Source: Lethocerus indicus (Eukaryota; Arthropoda; Insecta; Hemiptera; Belostomatidae). Taken from it: a stretch of DNA of 64,000 nucleotides. Below are positions 13,660 to 25,897 of the stretch, piece by piece (within the stretch, counting starts at the first letter, position 1; each line of letters starts with the position of its first letter). The translations under genes and the position numbers were made by a program. The notes beneath the pieces are model-generated. The model ran no database searches, was not told the origin of the DNA, and saw only the letters and a list, made by a program, of their open reading frames with translations. Location of the stretch: NCBI GenBank assembly GCA_019843655.1, contig JACDQD010000011.1, positions 14,178,604 through 14,242,603 of the forward strand, given 5' to 3'.

Positions 13660-13918
13660 TCGTACAGAATCAGTTTAACATATCTGTTTTGTGGTCTGCG
13701 AGGGGTTGGAATTAGTCATTTTTGGCACTTTGGATGTTTTTTGGGGGCATCCTCACTGCACTGTCACTGTCACTTGTACTGTACACGCCCGAAAAACATC
13801 CAAAGTGCCAAAAGTGACTAACACCGCTACTGAAGACGGCGACCAGCCGATACCGGTCTAGCGAAAGACCAAACCAGCGAGAGGAGCCAGAAACGCGCGA
13901 AATCTATCGTACAGAATC
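13660..13918. mobile_element. FB12 foldback element, copy 3, with 12-bp target duplication
   Basis: The element proper is 13672-13906. The 12-mer tcgtacagaatc flanks it at 13660-13671 and 13907-13918. End B is on the left (agtttaacatatctg, ttgtggtctgcgaggggt) and end A on the right (gaaatcta). The left arm lacks the middle section found in copies 6, 7 and 10, joining ggggttggaa directly to ttagtcatttttggcac. The hub has the typical gcactgtcactgtcacttg block. Orientation is opposite to copy 2. Confidence 0.92.
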
Positions 13919-14411
13919 TTTAAACTAATTCTCGATGTACAGTTCAAGTGACCCTACAATTTTGTGAATATCGAACAATACTGAAATCAATATCAATCTT
14001 CGGACAATTTTAAAAATAATTATTTTGAGAATTCAAGATCACGTACCTACGTAATTTAGATACGCCCGCGCGGTCTCAAACAAATGTTCAAACTTAATTA
14101 CTAATGTTTTCTAAAGAAAATAACTTCAAAGGGCCGTTTGGGCGCCAATAGGGGTTGGGTGAGGTCTGGCACACGGAGTGTATTTTTGAATGTTCCCTTT
14201 AAAAAGAAGAACGGTCCTGCTCCTCCTCGGAGGGGGCCCCCTGAAGCGTGACCGATGCCGGCACACATGTCGCGCCGCCAAGGATACAGCGCCCGCTCGG
14301 GAAGGACAGATTTCCTTTCGGCCGCCGGCAAAGGATCAAAGATAGATCGAACAAAGGACACGCAGGATTGGCCAGTACATATGGTACGAAAACAATAAAC
14401 TCGAGAATATA

Positions 14412-14433
14412 CATTGGAATATATATTCCAATG
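14412..14433. repeat. Perfect 22-bp palindrome
   Basis: The 22 bases from cattggaat to attccaatg are self-complementary with no loop. It lies about 80 bases upstream of FB12 copy 4 and is flanked by an AT-rich context. Such sites can be dimer-binding sites or simply unstable palindromes. Confidence 0.6.
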
Positions 14434-14510
14434 ATTTACAGTTCGGATCCTGGGGTAAGAGTTCACTCCGGGGCCGTTTAAAGCTCTCACTCATAAATCC
14501 ATGAATAATA

Positions 14511-14715
14511 TACAGGAAACAGAAACACAACAAATCTACGGTATATTAATAGCTCAGTACAACCAAAAAGTGCTAACAGTGACTAACACCGCTACTGAAG
14601 ATGGCGAGCAGCCGAAACCGGTCTAGCAAAAGACCAAACCAGCGAGAGGAGACAGAAACATCACGAACCTACAGTATTCCAACCCCTCGCAGACCACAAA
14701 ACAGGTATATCAAAT
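14511..14715. mobile_element. FB12 foldback element, copy 4, with rearranged left side
   Basis: The right side is a normal arm plus end B (gccgaaaccggtctagc, then cctcgcagaccacaaaacag and gtatatcaaatt). The left side starts with gaaacagaaacacaac and aaatctacggtat, which is the arm in the same orientation as the right one, not inverted. It then joins ccaaaaagtgctaac after about 20 unrelated bases. This direct-repeat arrangement suggests a second broken copy or a rearrangement. No clear target duplication was found. Confidence 0.8.
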
Positions 14716-17700
14716 TAATTGAATTTTAATTGGACACAATACAAATAATTTTTCAATCGCGTTTTGTAAAATTTGGATTGCACTTTGGCCGAATATCGCG
14801 GAAAATCCAATATAGAGAATTTTAAATAACCGATAGAGATAATTAATGTGAAAGTTGTAAGCTGAATTTTTTACTGGAGCCAACTATAGTAGAGTGGCAG
14901 TGGCTAGTGGGGGACGATGCGAGCGACTAACGGACACCGGGACGAGATTGCACAACAATGCTCAAGTTGGCCATTGTGCAACTGGCCATTACCGGCGGTT
15001 CAGCCTCACAACCGCATCGGATCGGCAAAGGGGAGGGGCCGTTCGATTCGCTTTTGAACGGCCGCTAACGGTCGCCCCGTGCATGTTCATTAGCTCATTA
15101 TCCAATGAAAAAAGAGCCCCCCGGTGTACAGAAACTTCCTCCATTATGCGCGCATTACGGCCAATTCCCTCTGCGGTGCAACTCCAAATTAAATAGCCAC
15201 CGGCGTTCGCTTTCCCCGATACCCGTGTTTAAAGCGAGCCCCGTCCGACGGATCTCATGCAATTCAATTAGCGAAAGTGTGGGATTCCGAAAGTGGTTGC
15301 GATTCAACAATTCCTTCGCTTTATGACAAGGCCGTCAGTCAGACTGGCGACAGTTAAACCGCCACCTTAAACCGAAACCCATAAATTAAATAGGCGCGTC
15401 CTTCCTGTAGACGTAAAATAATGTCGCAGTAAAACTTCAATTAAGTACTAATAGTTAGTACTGTTTAAAATATTTAGAATCAGTACGATTCAATAAGCGC
15501 TAGGTTAGCGCATTAGATTTTCAAAACAAACTCTATTAAAGCTACAAAAAATTTAAAAGAAAACCAATAAATTCTGAAGACCCCAAGATCCCAACAACGT
15601 ACAATAAACACAAGAGGCATAAGCATCTCGAAATGATGGGACGAAAATGAAAACAGAGGTTTTGAAACCCAAAAACTACATCGAAAAATAGTTAAGTAAA
15701 TTCAACAGTAAATACAATAGTTTTCCGCCGGATTGACGAAAGTATATTAAAATTCCTCAACGCTGTCCCAAAAATTCCTCCGAGGGCTGAAAAATTGACA
15801 ATATATGAAACGAGCGGGCGGCTGTCTGATTAATTCCCAATAATTCAGTAATAGGGCGTTTGCGGTTATTAATTAAATTGAACTCATTGAATTTGGAGAA
15901 AGTCCAAGGGCGTAAGCCCGGAGGGGAAGACAGAGAGAGAGAGAACCGACGACTTCCTTTTATAGAGTCTTTAAGATAATTGAGTTTTTTGTCTTTAACA
16001 CATCGGTTTTTATGCCTGGTCATTAACCGATGGACGGGTGTGGGGGGCTGGAAGTTCGTGTAGGTATTATTTCGACGCCTTATAAAGGCAAGTTATATTA
16101 TTTGGGGTATCGCTGTAGGAAGGTGAAAATATAAGGATAGGAGGGAAATAAATGATCGAGATAAAGATCGGTCCGACTCGTTTGCCCCGTTAAACAACCG
16201 ACCGAGAAGATGTTATAAAGCAGCAGTCAACATTCGGTTCTGGAATTTTCATTTTCGGAGTTTAAATGTTACATAATTTTTTTTGGAATATGCGGGACAT
16301 TTGTTCCACGGATTCACGGCCGGTTCAAAAATTTTAACTTGGAATAACATCCGATGATGGAATGATTTATAGGAGCCGGGGGGAAAACTGATGAAGTCGA
16401 AAATTAAATATTTTATATTGCTGTTAATATATCACATCATTTCATAATAAGTCGTATTATTTACAATATACAGACGACACAATACAATATTATAAGCAGC
16501 AGATTTCGCAAAAGCGAGCCATTAAAAGCGAAACGCAAAATTAGATAGACGGCAGCGAGCATACCGTCATAAATAATTCAAATGTTGCGCAATGTAGAAA
16601 AAAATTCTAAAAATACTCACGAACGTTAGAAGCATTTAGAAGGGGAAGGTAACTATCGACGCTAATTGCATTAGTGCGCATTTACGCAATGACGCGGCGT
16701 TTCTCGGCCGAATAAGCTGCAATGTGGGCTGAGAGAACACTTGAGTTTTCGATTGTGTTGTTCGCAATTATCCGAAAAAATGTTTAAAATTCTTATTTAT
16801 ATAGCTACTGAGGCCATGGAATTTATATAAAACATCACAAACCGTAAGGTAATTTTTAAAATCACTCAATTTTATCGAACGAGGTCAATAAGATCTCAGA
16901 AAATGAGTGCACTGTTTTGTCGGCCTCAATTCACGAATAAACCATTTATTAAATTTCATTAATAATAAATCAAAATATATCTAAATTTAATAATAATTAT
17001 CCAATCCAAGACAAGATTTCGGCTTGACCCCCTCCGTGAGAATTAAATAATTACACTTATTCGGTGGTAGAAGCATTTCGTTTCAATTAAATTCATATTT
17101 ACGTATAGATCGAAGGGGAAAGGTTGTCATATTTCATAGTTAGCCACTGGGACCTTCAGTAGTCCGCCATCGTGGCAACTTTCAGGCTGATTTGAGTTGT
17201 GCCTTTAATGACATTGGGGTAGAAATCGGCATTATCTATATTATTCAATCAAGGTGGGACGAAAGTTCAGCCGTTACGTTCTGCCGGCGGAATTGCCCGT
17301 CCACGAAATTCATTTCCCAGCGCCGAATTCACTTTCTCCCAGATTTCAATTCTGGGTCGACCTAATCGCGGATCATAATTAAGCCAACAGCAATTGGAAC
17401 GGGACGGCGTATCTTATTGGGGATACGAAATACCGGCGTGGACCGTTTCTGTTGCTTTTCTGCTGTCCGTTTTCATCTGCCGGTCCCAGATTAGCGGGGT
17501 TCATGCAAGATTCATGGACGGCGGCGGCCTCAAATCGAAATACGAGAACGAATACAAAAAGAAACTCGGCACGACGCCTTCGGAAACCTTCGAAGCGTCG
17601 AAGCTCTGATATATTCAATTTTTAGACAATCCGGCAGAGTACCACGGCGAAGGTATTCCGTTTACGACAGCTCGTTAACCCTTTCGCTGCTCTACACTTA

Positions 17701-19548
17701 TATATTAGAAAAAAAAAACTGTGACCCATAATCTCCGAACGAGTATTTTCGCGCCTTGTTTTAAATTAGTTTTCTGCTCATTGCGGCTATTTTCTCTGGT
17801 TACTATTATTATTACTAGTTTTACGGCTACGAGCATGTCCGAGCCTGCGTAATTATGTTTAGAAAATCAGACGCGTACACTGTTCTTAGTATTCTGAATA
17901 GTACATGTTGAAACGTGTTAAATTGAAATATTTATATTAGTTTTATAAAGTTGTACCGCGAGTTTGTTATTTTTAATATTATTTATTTATATTGATAATA
18001 AATATAATTTATTTAGGCAATTTTTATAAGATGGCAAAATCGTCAAACTGCTCGACACGAGTAAAAACGCAACTACTAAAATATGTGCGCACTGCTAGCA
18101 CATAATCTCAAAACGTGTTGCGCAGCCAAAGGGTTAAGAGGGGAAATATTTCGAGCGCAGAATTAAAAACAGAATAATTTATGGAGCAAAATAATCTTTG
18201 TCGATCCAAAGTTAGTAAACCGTAACTCCAAAATACAAAGCGGCATAAAAGTAGTGGGTGTACGAAAACGGCTGGATGAGGAAAATAAACTGTCAGTTCG
18301 AATTACAATACGCCTGTACAATATATCACGACATAATTCAAAGTTTTTTGTTAACATAATGTTTTTTGTTTATTGACAAATTCCAATCATAAATCTAACG
18401 CCTGCCTACCCTGATATAACAGCTAGAGTCGGTCACTTCGGAGTGCTCGTAACTTTCTCCCAATTTGTTTCACATCACAGAAAAGCCTAGACCAATAATA
18501 TTCATTCCTGCGGTCGTTTTACCGCTTTTATGAAATTGTACGGCGGACTGAAATTGTAATTTCAGTGATCGCCCGACAATTACGGTCTTACATCGAGTCT
18601 ACTTTGAGCTTTAAAACGCCGTAACGCGAGACAGTTTTTTCGGATCGACGCGATGGAATTTTTATTGGGGCCACAATTTTATAATTAAAACGCTATCTGC
18701 GGTACCGTGCCGCCCCCGATAAGATAAGGGGCAGTGGAGAGGTGTAGCCGAACCTGGCTGGGACAACAGCTTGTTTTTGTCCCTTCACTCGGTGAAAAGT
18801 TAACGGCGTTAACCGCCAAAAAACCGGTCTTTTTTTGACGACATCGGCCATCAGACGTGTTTCTTTAGAAAACGCTAATTCAACAATAAAAATCTTAGCG
18901 GAAAACCGCCCCCTCTCCCCCCAATAAACCAATTTAATTATGTTTTATTGAAAAACCGTAAAACCATTCTTTTAACCCACATTATTTAATCAAAAATGCA
19001 ATCTCGCGCAGCTATGCTCCATTGGCAGAAACTATTTCGGAATTTATACAGCTGAAACATTTCTTCCTCCATTAATTCTTCTTAAATTGGCGTCGCTAGG
19101 TGAAGCCATTACTTCGCCAGCCTTAATTGCTCGGTTCCTCTGCAGATTTTCAATGTCACAGCAATTCTCGAGGAATTCGACTGCACTCTTATTTTTGCTT
19201 TTCGGTCCGGAATTTATCATTCACTCCCAGTGCAGATTCTTATTTTATAAAAGCGCCGTTTATAAAAGTTTCGCTCTCAACACTGCCTAGTTTGTTCTAT
19301 TTCCTCGTTTCCTCATTCCGTATTGACGATCGATGTCTTAATCGATACTCCGCGGGGGTGGTCGAATCTCGATTCCGACATTATCCGTCCTGAGCCCAAC
19401 AGGGTCCTGAGGGCGATTTGTTGGTCGGAATAATATCGCCCCGACCCCACGTTTTTTTCCCCTCTAAAATGTTGACGCATTCCTGTCGGAGGAGCGCTTT
19501 TTTTTCCATCGCTTTCCAGATCCGACCACTTTGTTCCCACCCAGCAGG
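14716..19548. other. Noncoding block with no recognisable gene
   Basis: Mixed GC-rich patches (14900-15350) and long AT-rich DNA. A (GA)n tract lies near 15930-15944. An open frame at 17394-17609 would encode one hydrophobic segment but begins with a TTG codon and has no recognisable domain. From about 17690 to 18130 the DNA is strongly AT-rich. No RNA gene was recognised. Confidence 0.5.
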
Positions 19549-19549
19549 G

Positions 19550-19830
19550 TTGGATTTATGGCCAGCGCTTCTGCGTATTCCCAGACACCCCGGGTGTCCC
19601 CCATTTCCAGGAAGCTACCATTCAGTAGGCACCTACAGGAAACAGAAAATGCGGGGACAGAAAATCGCGGGAGTTCCCAACATTATATGCAATTTGCTAG
19701 AACGGGAAATTATCGATTGAAATTCCATTCGATCATTTTTTTCATCCTGCAAATCGACAAGTACTATTACAAGCCAATAATCCTGGTTGAATCAGTAATT
19801 GTTAAGCACTGAATTACAGAAATTTGCCAG
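19550..19830 (+). repeat. Diverged dispersed repeat, copy A
   Basis: The segment starts at ttggatttatggccagcgc and runs through ttatatgcaatttgctagaa to attgttaagcactg. The same blocks occur in the same order and orientation at 21614-21845, and the first 80 bases recur at 19932-20015. Identity is only moderate, with several indels, so the family is old. No end structure or coding potential identifies the class. Confidence 0.5.
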
Positions 19831-19931
19831 GACTTAATTGTAAAATAACGTTAAAATGCAGGTTTGTATGGATGACAAAGAATTTAAATATAATTTACTT
19901 TGTAGTTACATTTCAACCTATCTGGGACTTT

Positions 19932-20015
19932 AGAGTTGGATTTACGGCCCGAGCTTCTGGGGCTTCCTGCACAGAACCTAAGAGTCCCCTCCTTCCGAGA
20001 AGGCACATTCTGATA
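19932..20015 (+). repeat. Diverged dispersed repeat, partial copy A'
   Basis: Starts at gttggatttacggcccgagc, followed by cttctggggcttcc, and continues through cccctccttccgagaagg and cacattctg. This parallels the start of copy A (cagcgcttctgcgtattcc, cccccatttccaggaag, ccattcag). It lies about 380 bases downstream of copy A in the same orientation. The downstream part of the repeat is missing. Confidence 0.45.
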
Positions 20016-21337
20016 TTAATATACATAGCTAGGAATACTAAAACAGTGTCAGTATATTTATAGAGACAAAGAAATTGAATGTTTTCCGATTGGGAAAGTC
20101 ATCTTGGCCGAGGAACGGTTGGAGGGTTATCTCCGTTGATGCTGACCTTATCATGGGCAGAGGCCCGTATCTCTTGTATAAGTAAAAAGAAAGTTCTTAA
20201 GTATACGTTTTTATCTCATTTTGGAAACTTTAATAGGTCATTCGCCTTGTTTTAGCTACTGTTGATTGTTGTTCAGGTACTGTAATTCGGCAACATTTCG
20301 ATTATTAATCTTGTATGCAATCTCGGTGCAGCCTAACTAAAGGAATGTAATGAAATATTTTTCATGGGAATATACAAATTTCGATCGCTATATGGATTTC
20401 AACGAAAATTTCTCCATGTTGATGTGTCTTCATATGATTCAATGCAATATCAAGTACTGAATTTCTAAAAATTAACACATCCACATAATCCAGCTAGTCA
20501 ATTACACAGTGATATAAGAGATAAAAGATTAATTGCAAGATTAAAGTCGTCCCATTCTAGACTTTATAAACAGACCCATACATTTACAGTAACGAGATTT
20601 CATGCTTTTTACAGCGATTGAAAGTGCCGATATCCTTAATAGGATAATGGCAATAAGTATAGTAATCAAGACGTTCCACGCCGGGAAATAAATGTGTCTA
20701 ACTCTTATATTGGACGAGAATAGAATCGGAACTGGAGAAAAGTCAGTAATTCGAGACTAATTTCGAATTGGAAACAAATAGGATAAAAATTGAATATTCG
20801 TTTGATCGAGCCGCTCAAAGCGGATTTCCCGATAATTGATAGTGTCGCGGTGGCAAAACGAAGAAAATCGTTTTCCACCTCTTTTTGTTCGTTAACACTA
20901 AAGCTCGAGTCCAACAGGCGGCAATTAATGCCGGGACATGAGAAGCGTATTTTGCCGATAGCTATTCAACGGGTTTTTACAAATGGCCTAATTGCGTTTA
21001 CGACCTCAGTCTTATGTATAATTCATTGCAACTTTTCATTTCAGCTCGAAACGTAATATCGATGAGGAAAAAATTGCGATAAAAATTATGGTAAATTGTA
21101 TTCGATGAATGTTTGCATATTAAAACAATATTGTTTCAGCGTAATGCAATGCCACATTTCTCTGGTGAAGAAGTTACTACGACAGGATAAATGCTGCGGG
21201 GGTAATTTTTATAAATGCATTAGCTTCACCTGGATATGATAAAAGCGTCTGATTTCCGGGTATCAGATTTTCGTCAGTAGCATTCCGTTATTAACCTCAC
21301 ATACAGGCTTCTGTCGTAGACAATATTTTTTAAACCT

Positions 21338-21395
21338 TTTATTATTTTGTACAATCAAAATTGAATGCTTAAGTACAAATGCTGTATGTATTTTT
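21338..21395 (+). repeat. Copy 2 of a short dispersed repeat (pair with 7201)
   Basis: Contains ttattattttgtacaatc, aaaattgaatg and aagtaca followed by tgtatgtatttttt, in the same order as the segment at 7201-7256. The match is over about 50 bases with several differences, in an AT-rich context, so a chance component cannot be excluded. Confidence 0.35.
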
Positions 21396-21613
21396 TTCCC
21401 GATCGAGAAAAATATGGGTTTAAAGAGACAATTGTATTAATAAATTGCAAGACCTGCTCCTTCTTTTCGTTTGTTAGTAAAGACATAATTTCATATTTTT
21501 TATTTTACGTCGAATAGCATGTCCGGTTTTAAATGAGTTAAACACGATCAGCCGATGCCTTTTATGGGCAACAATTCAAATCACGTAATTCAATATTTTT
21601 TTTTGTTTCCATT

Positions 21614-21845
21614 TCGGATCCGGCGGCCAGTTTCCTTGCGCCTTTCCAATTCCCCGTCCACCGTATTATGTGCAATTTGCTAGATGGGGGAACTAACTTA
21701 CATAATGGACGATTTAAATTCCGATCTATCGTTCTTTTTATAAACCGCATATCGACGACCACTAGAACGCGGAGAGCCAAGCCCAGTAAGCCGGTTGCAT
21801 TGGCGATTGTTAAGCGCTAAGTGCCCCATTACCGAATTACTGGAC
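21614..21845 (+). repeat. Diverged dispersed repeat, copy B
   Basis: Shares with copy A (19550-19830), in order: ggat...ggccag, ttatgtgcaatttgctaga, aaattccgatctatcgttc with a T-rich block, gcatatcgac, ccggttgcattg and gattgttaagcgct. Relative to copy A it has a deletion of about 60 bases before the gcaatttgctag block. Colinearity over about 230 bases supports common origin despite low identity. Confidence 0.5.
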
Positions 21846-24529
21846 CGATGATTTCATACCATATTAATGGAGAAAGTTCCGTGTTAAAAATATAATTACA
21901 AGTATATATTTTTTTCATCTTTCCTCAACTTTCTGAAAATCCAGCGTGACGACTTAAGCGGTAACGATTTTCCTACCACCTAGTTAGGGCAGGAGCAGGT
22001 GTACAATGAATGGATGGATACTCTAACATATATTCCGCTATTATATAATATGAAAGGGTTGAGAGCGAAACTTTCATCAATTATGGAATAAATGCACGAA
22101 ATTCAGGAACCCCACAATGAGTAGATGCCCTCATCCTCGATCGGGACGAATAAAATATTTTATGGCTGCTAATCGCTCTCTGACACTAAGCCGAGTTAGA
22201 GCATTCGTCTGGAGCGTGACCCCTATTTTTTCTTTCGGCGGAAAGTTTCCCGGTTGTCTCGTTTTCATTAGAGCCCCGAATGCCTTCTCGATTAGGTCAT
22301 ACCGCTCGGCGGGGGGGCTGAATCATACCCAGCGCAGTCTCAATTTGGTACGGGTTTGTTCCCCCTTTTTTTTTCTTTTTATTTCTTCTCTTCGGGCGTG
22401 TTTTTTTAATTCCCTCCCTCTCTCTCTCTCTCTTACTTATTCCGCGCTTACTTATTCGACATGGGAAAACTCTCTTCGGCCGGGCGGAATGCGGTGTCGT
22501 AGCCCGCCCAGCAATTCGGGGAGTGGCCGCCGCACACAACTCCCGGCCGGGGCCAAACTGCGCCCGAACAATGGCAACAATTAACGGTTATTTTTAGTCG
22601 AAACTGAAACTATTTTTCGAAGCCGGACACAGTTCGGCCCGGACAACGTAATCGCCTTGTCAGATATGCGCGATGAAAAGGACGTCTTCGGGTACCGTTC
22701 AGGGGCCGTTCGCCTTACGTCAACCTCAGAGCATGAGAATTCTCAGTTTAACAGAAATAATGTAATCGCACAAAAATTAAAAGCGTAACATTTATTATCA
22801 ATCGGACAACACGCTAGAAGATAAGAATCCAACATGTAGCTGTTCTATCGCCTTCCAACTCCAGAACATTATTGTCATTACCGGTACAAAACTAAATCGC
22901 AGGTTAACCCAAAAATTGGGCATAGAACATCATGTATAACCCAATCTGCGTACAGGATGTATAATAATTTTAAAAAATGGGAACGAACTCATTATACATG
23001 AAATCATAGCGCCATTCCTGACTCCGATCTAATCCAGGTTGCTACGATGGGCAAAGAGAAAATCAATTTTCTAATTCTGATGAAAATTTACTGAGAAAAT
23101 TTTCTGATTTTCAAATTTCAGCAAAATAGCAATCGGTTGCCACAATTTTCGGGGCAGCTGCGTACTAAACTTTCCCTACAAGTTCCTTCAACGCAGTATA
23201 CTATGTACACATACACTGGTGTTCAAAAGTGTTATAACAGAAGAACTGATTTTTCTATATTTAAGTCCTAACGATTATAGCGTAGGGTAAAATCTGGCTC
23301 TGAATATCATTTGACAGTATATGCGTCACTGTTAAGGCAGGAAAAGGACGAGATTTGATATCGCTAATCCGATTAGCGTGAGCGTTTAGGAAATGCAAGC
23401 GTTCTTGAGTGTTGTTGGGAGGGCGGCGTGAACAGTTCATTGGTCAGACAGGTCACGATCCTTCTGGGGAATTTTTGGCAGGAATCGTCCCGGGGCATCC
23501 TTCGCCGCCAACCAGCTCGGCCTTCGGCAACCCGAAAAAAAAACGAGTTTAAATTCGGAAATACAGGAATAAACGCCAAAAAGTCAACGAAAAAACGGCA
23601 TGCCTCAGTGCACTTCAAAGCCTACTAATTCGCTAGCTACGAAAGCAGTAGTTCAATTAGAGGAATTAAAGAAGATTACAGATCCTGAATGTTACTCCAC
23701 GTTATTAAATTTTCGTTAATATTCAGAGAGTTCTTTGGCAGAATCCTGGCAAGACGCGGAGGAGACCAAAACTCAGTCTAAAACTGGACGGAATCGAACG
23801 GAATTAAAAGAAAAAAGTATTAATTAAAAAATTAACAAAACTACAACCGATATCTACCGTTATCGGACGGTTAATCTTCGCTATTGCCGGCCGTAAAAAT
23901 GCCGTAAAACGGTACCGTAATAAGACAACAATAAAGCGAGAGTGTAAATAGCCGTACAGGGTGGGTATAAAATTTACGAGTGAACACTAATTAAATGACG
24001 ATCGGACGGATGTTGAAAACAGACGTTCGCAAAATACAGGGTATTAATGTAGGAAGAACGGGCTTAGTTTTTAACAAAATCCTGGGGAACTCTGTGGGAT
24101 TTCTGGTCAGAAATACTCGATAGGAAAATGGAAAATTTAGTCGGTTTGTATGTATAAGAGGTTCCATAATTTTAATTCAGTCCATATCATAGTCCTTCCC
24201 TTGGCCTAACGCAGTACGCTAAACAATTTAAAATTTTGTTTTATTTTTTTTCTAGACCACCTAGGAGGTTTCGTGGAAAAACTGTTAACAACCTGTTTAT
24301 AAAACCCAAATATCTGTTCTTCTGAAGACATTGGCGAAGACAATTCTGTGGCGTGTGGCCACGAGAATGAGGGTCGGATTTAAGCGGTCGGAGGGAGGAG
24401 AGTGCGGGGTGGAAGGATATGACCAGCTGATCGGGCGAGGGGCAAGGTCATGGCCAGCAGCTCGACACTAACGTCAGTTATACGAGAGAACGAGCGCTCG
24501 TAAATCCGCCCCCCAGATTCGTCAATAAC

Positions 24530-24685
24530 ATGGTTTTGTCATTCCGACTGTTCATCCCCGTAGAGGCCGAGAAAATCAGTCGAAAGTTTATTTTAAACAC
24601 AAATAATTCTGACGTGAGGAAGATGCCGTACAAGGCACTGCAAGTCTTTAAAGTTGATCTAAGTGTTGTAAATCTATTCACGACG
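24530..24685 (+). CDS. Possible coding exon with strong splice donor (unknown product)
   Basis: An ATG in a good context (aacatgg) opens a 52-codon frame that ends exactly in phase 0 at a strong donor, acgacg followed by gtgagtaa. The peptide begins MVLSFRLFIPVEAEKI and is a mix of hydrophobic and charged residues with no domain, signal peptide or motif that I recognise. The frame continues past the donor for only 17 codons. No partner exon with a matching acceptor could be identified with confidence. Donor-like sequences arise often by chance, so this remains a hypothesis. An alternative is that the segment is simply noncoding. Confidence 0.15.
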
Positions 24686-25707
24686 GTGAGTAACCGATAT
24701 TCCACAATTTCTTCAAATAAATTCATAAATTTGAGCTAAGCGCTATTATATTGTTCTCGTTATGAAGCAGTTTGGACGAAGATTGGCGATAATGAACTCC
24801 GGTAAAACGAACCGAGCGATGCATATGGCCGTAACCCATTTTACGGAGGAGGCACCAACCTTGCTTGAGGCGGCGCCTCCCGCCCCGGCCTCAAGGAGGG
24901 GCACAATGGGCACGGTCCCCATTGTAATTTGGCGGATGCGGAACCAATCGGAGAATTGGAGCCGGCGAACGCCCCGATAAACGAATGTTTCATTATTCGG
25001 CACCGATTAAGCGGACCGCTTTAGTGGAGTTGGGAGCCCCGTCAATGAGAGGGCCTCTAATTTTTCGCCAATATACAACTCGTAATTGTACCGACCGAAT
25101 ATCGGCTACAAATAATCGCGAAAATATATCAAATCAAAAATATAAGTGCGTACATTTTCCCCACATTCGGTGGTTACCAACAGTCATAAAAACGTTTTGG
25201 TCTATCACAACAAGAAAAATCAGTACTCACCAATAAGTGCAATGTGCTTACCACTAATAATTAACCTATTATTTTTATTTCCTGCGAGCGTAATATACGT
25301 CGACTAGCAAATCTGGTATCAAAATGGAATAGGACAGAATCCTCAATTGTATGTTGGACTCAAAGGTATTGTTTTTCAATGATTAAGTGAATCCTAGTCC
25401 ATCCATCACCTCCCGATTTGTAGTCCTTACTGAGCGAACAAGCCGAAACTGCAGGATCGAAAAAGCGGGTGGCGATGATGCTGTACACAGCATTTTGTGT
25501 GTTATGACGAAAAATTAATTCGTTCCAGGACAAAACTGCGGTATTTAGGACGAAAAAAAAGAGTGTAACGGTGCGGAAGGAGGGAGCGGGGCGAGAAGAA
25601 ATGGGGGGGGCTCGAAATTCGCGTGGGCAGTGCCCGGTGAAAATCGCGAGGTCTTATAAAACCGATTTAAATTGTAAATTTTAATCTCCCTCTCTCTCTC
25701 TTTTTAG

Positions 25708-25897
25708 CCCCCCTCTGTACGGCCCTGCCTACACCTTCTGGGACCGAAACGACGTCCCGTTCGGTGACCCGTTGACCGACACCTTTGCCGGGTTCGTCTG
25801 GGAAAAGAAGAGGGAAAGAAAAAGGCTTAAAGAAATTCAAGACCGGGGAAAAAACGGTGCGCGCTTTAATAGAATTCCGGTTTGGAAAGCCGGCCGC
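25708..25897 (+). CDS. Possible coding exon after a strong splice acceptor (unknown product)
   Basis: A pyrimidine run (ctccctctctctctctttttag, in two blocks from 25686) ends at 25707. One frame then stays open for 63 codons to a TGA at 25898. The first 34 codons nearly all end in G or C and read as an aromatic and acidic peptide (PLYGPAYTFWDRNDVPF, then GDPLTDTFAGFVW) that looks more protein-like than neighbouring translations. The later part is Lys and Arg rich and A-rich, and may lie beyond the true exon end. Possible donors (gtgacc at about 25765, gtgcgc at about 25857) are weak. No family is recognised, and overlapping frames of similar length exist. Confidence 0.22.

Noticed and set aside
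17394..17609. Frame with one hydrophobic segment suggesting a small membrane protein
   Set aside because: It starts with TTG, has no upstream ATG or splice support, and no family match is known to me.
22117..22584. 155-codon ATG frame
   Set aside because: About a third is a translation of a pyrimidine tract (Phe, Ser and Leu runs), another strand is open too, and no domain is visible.
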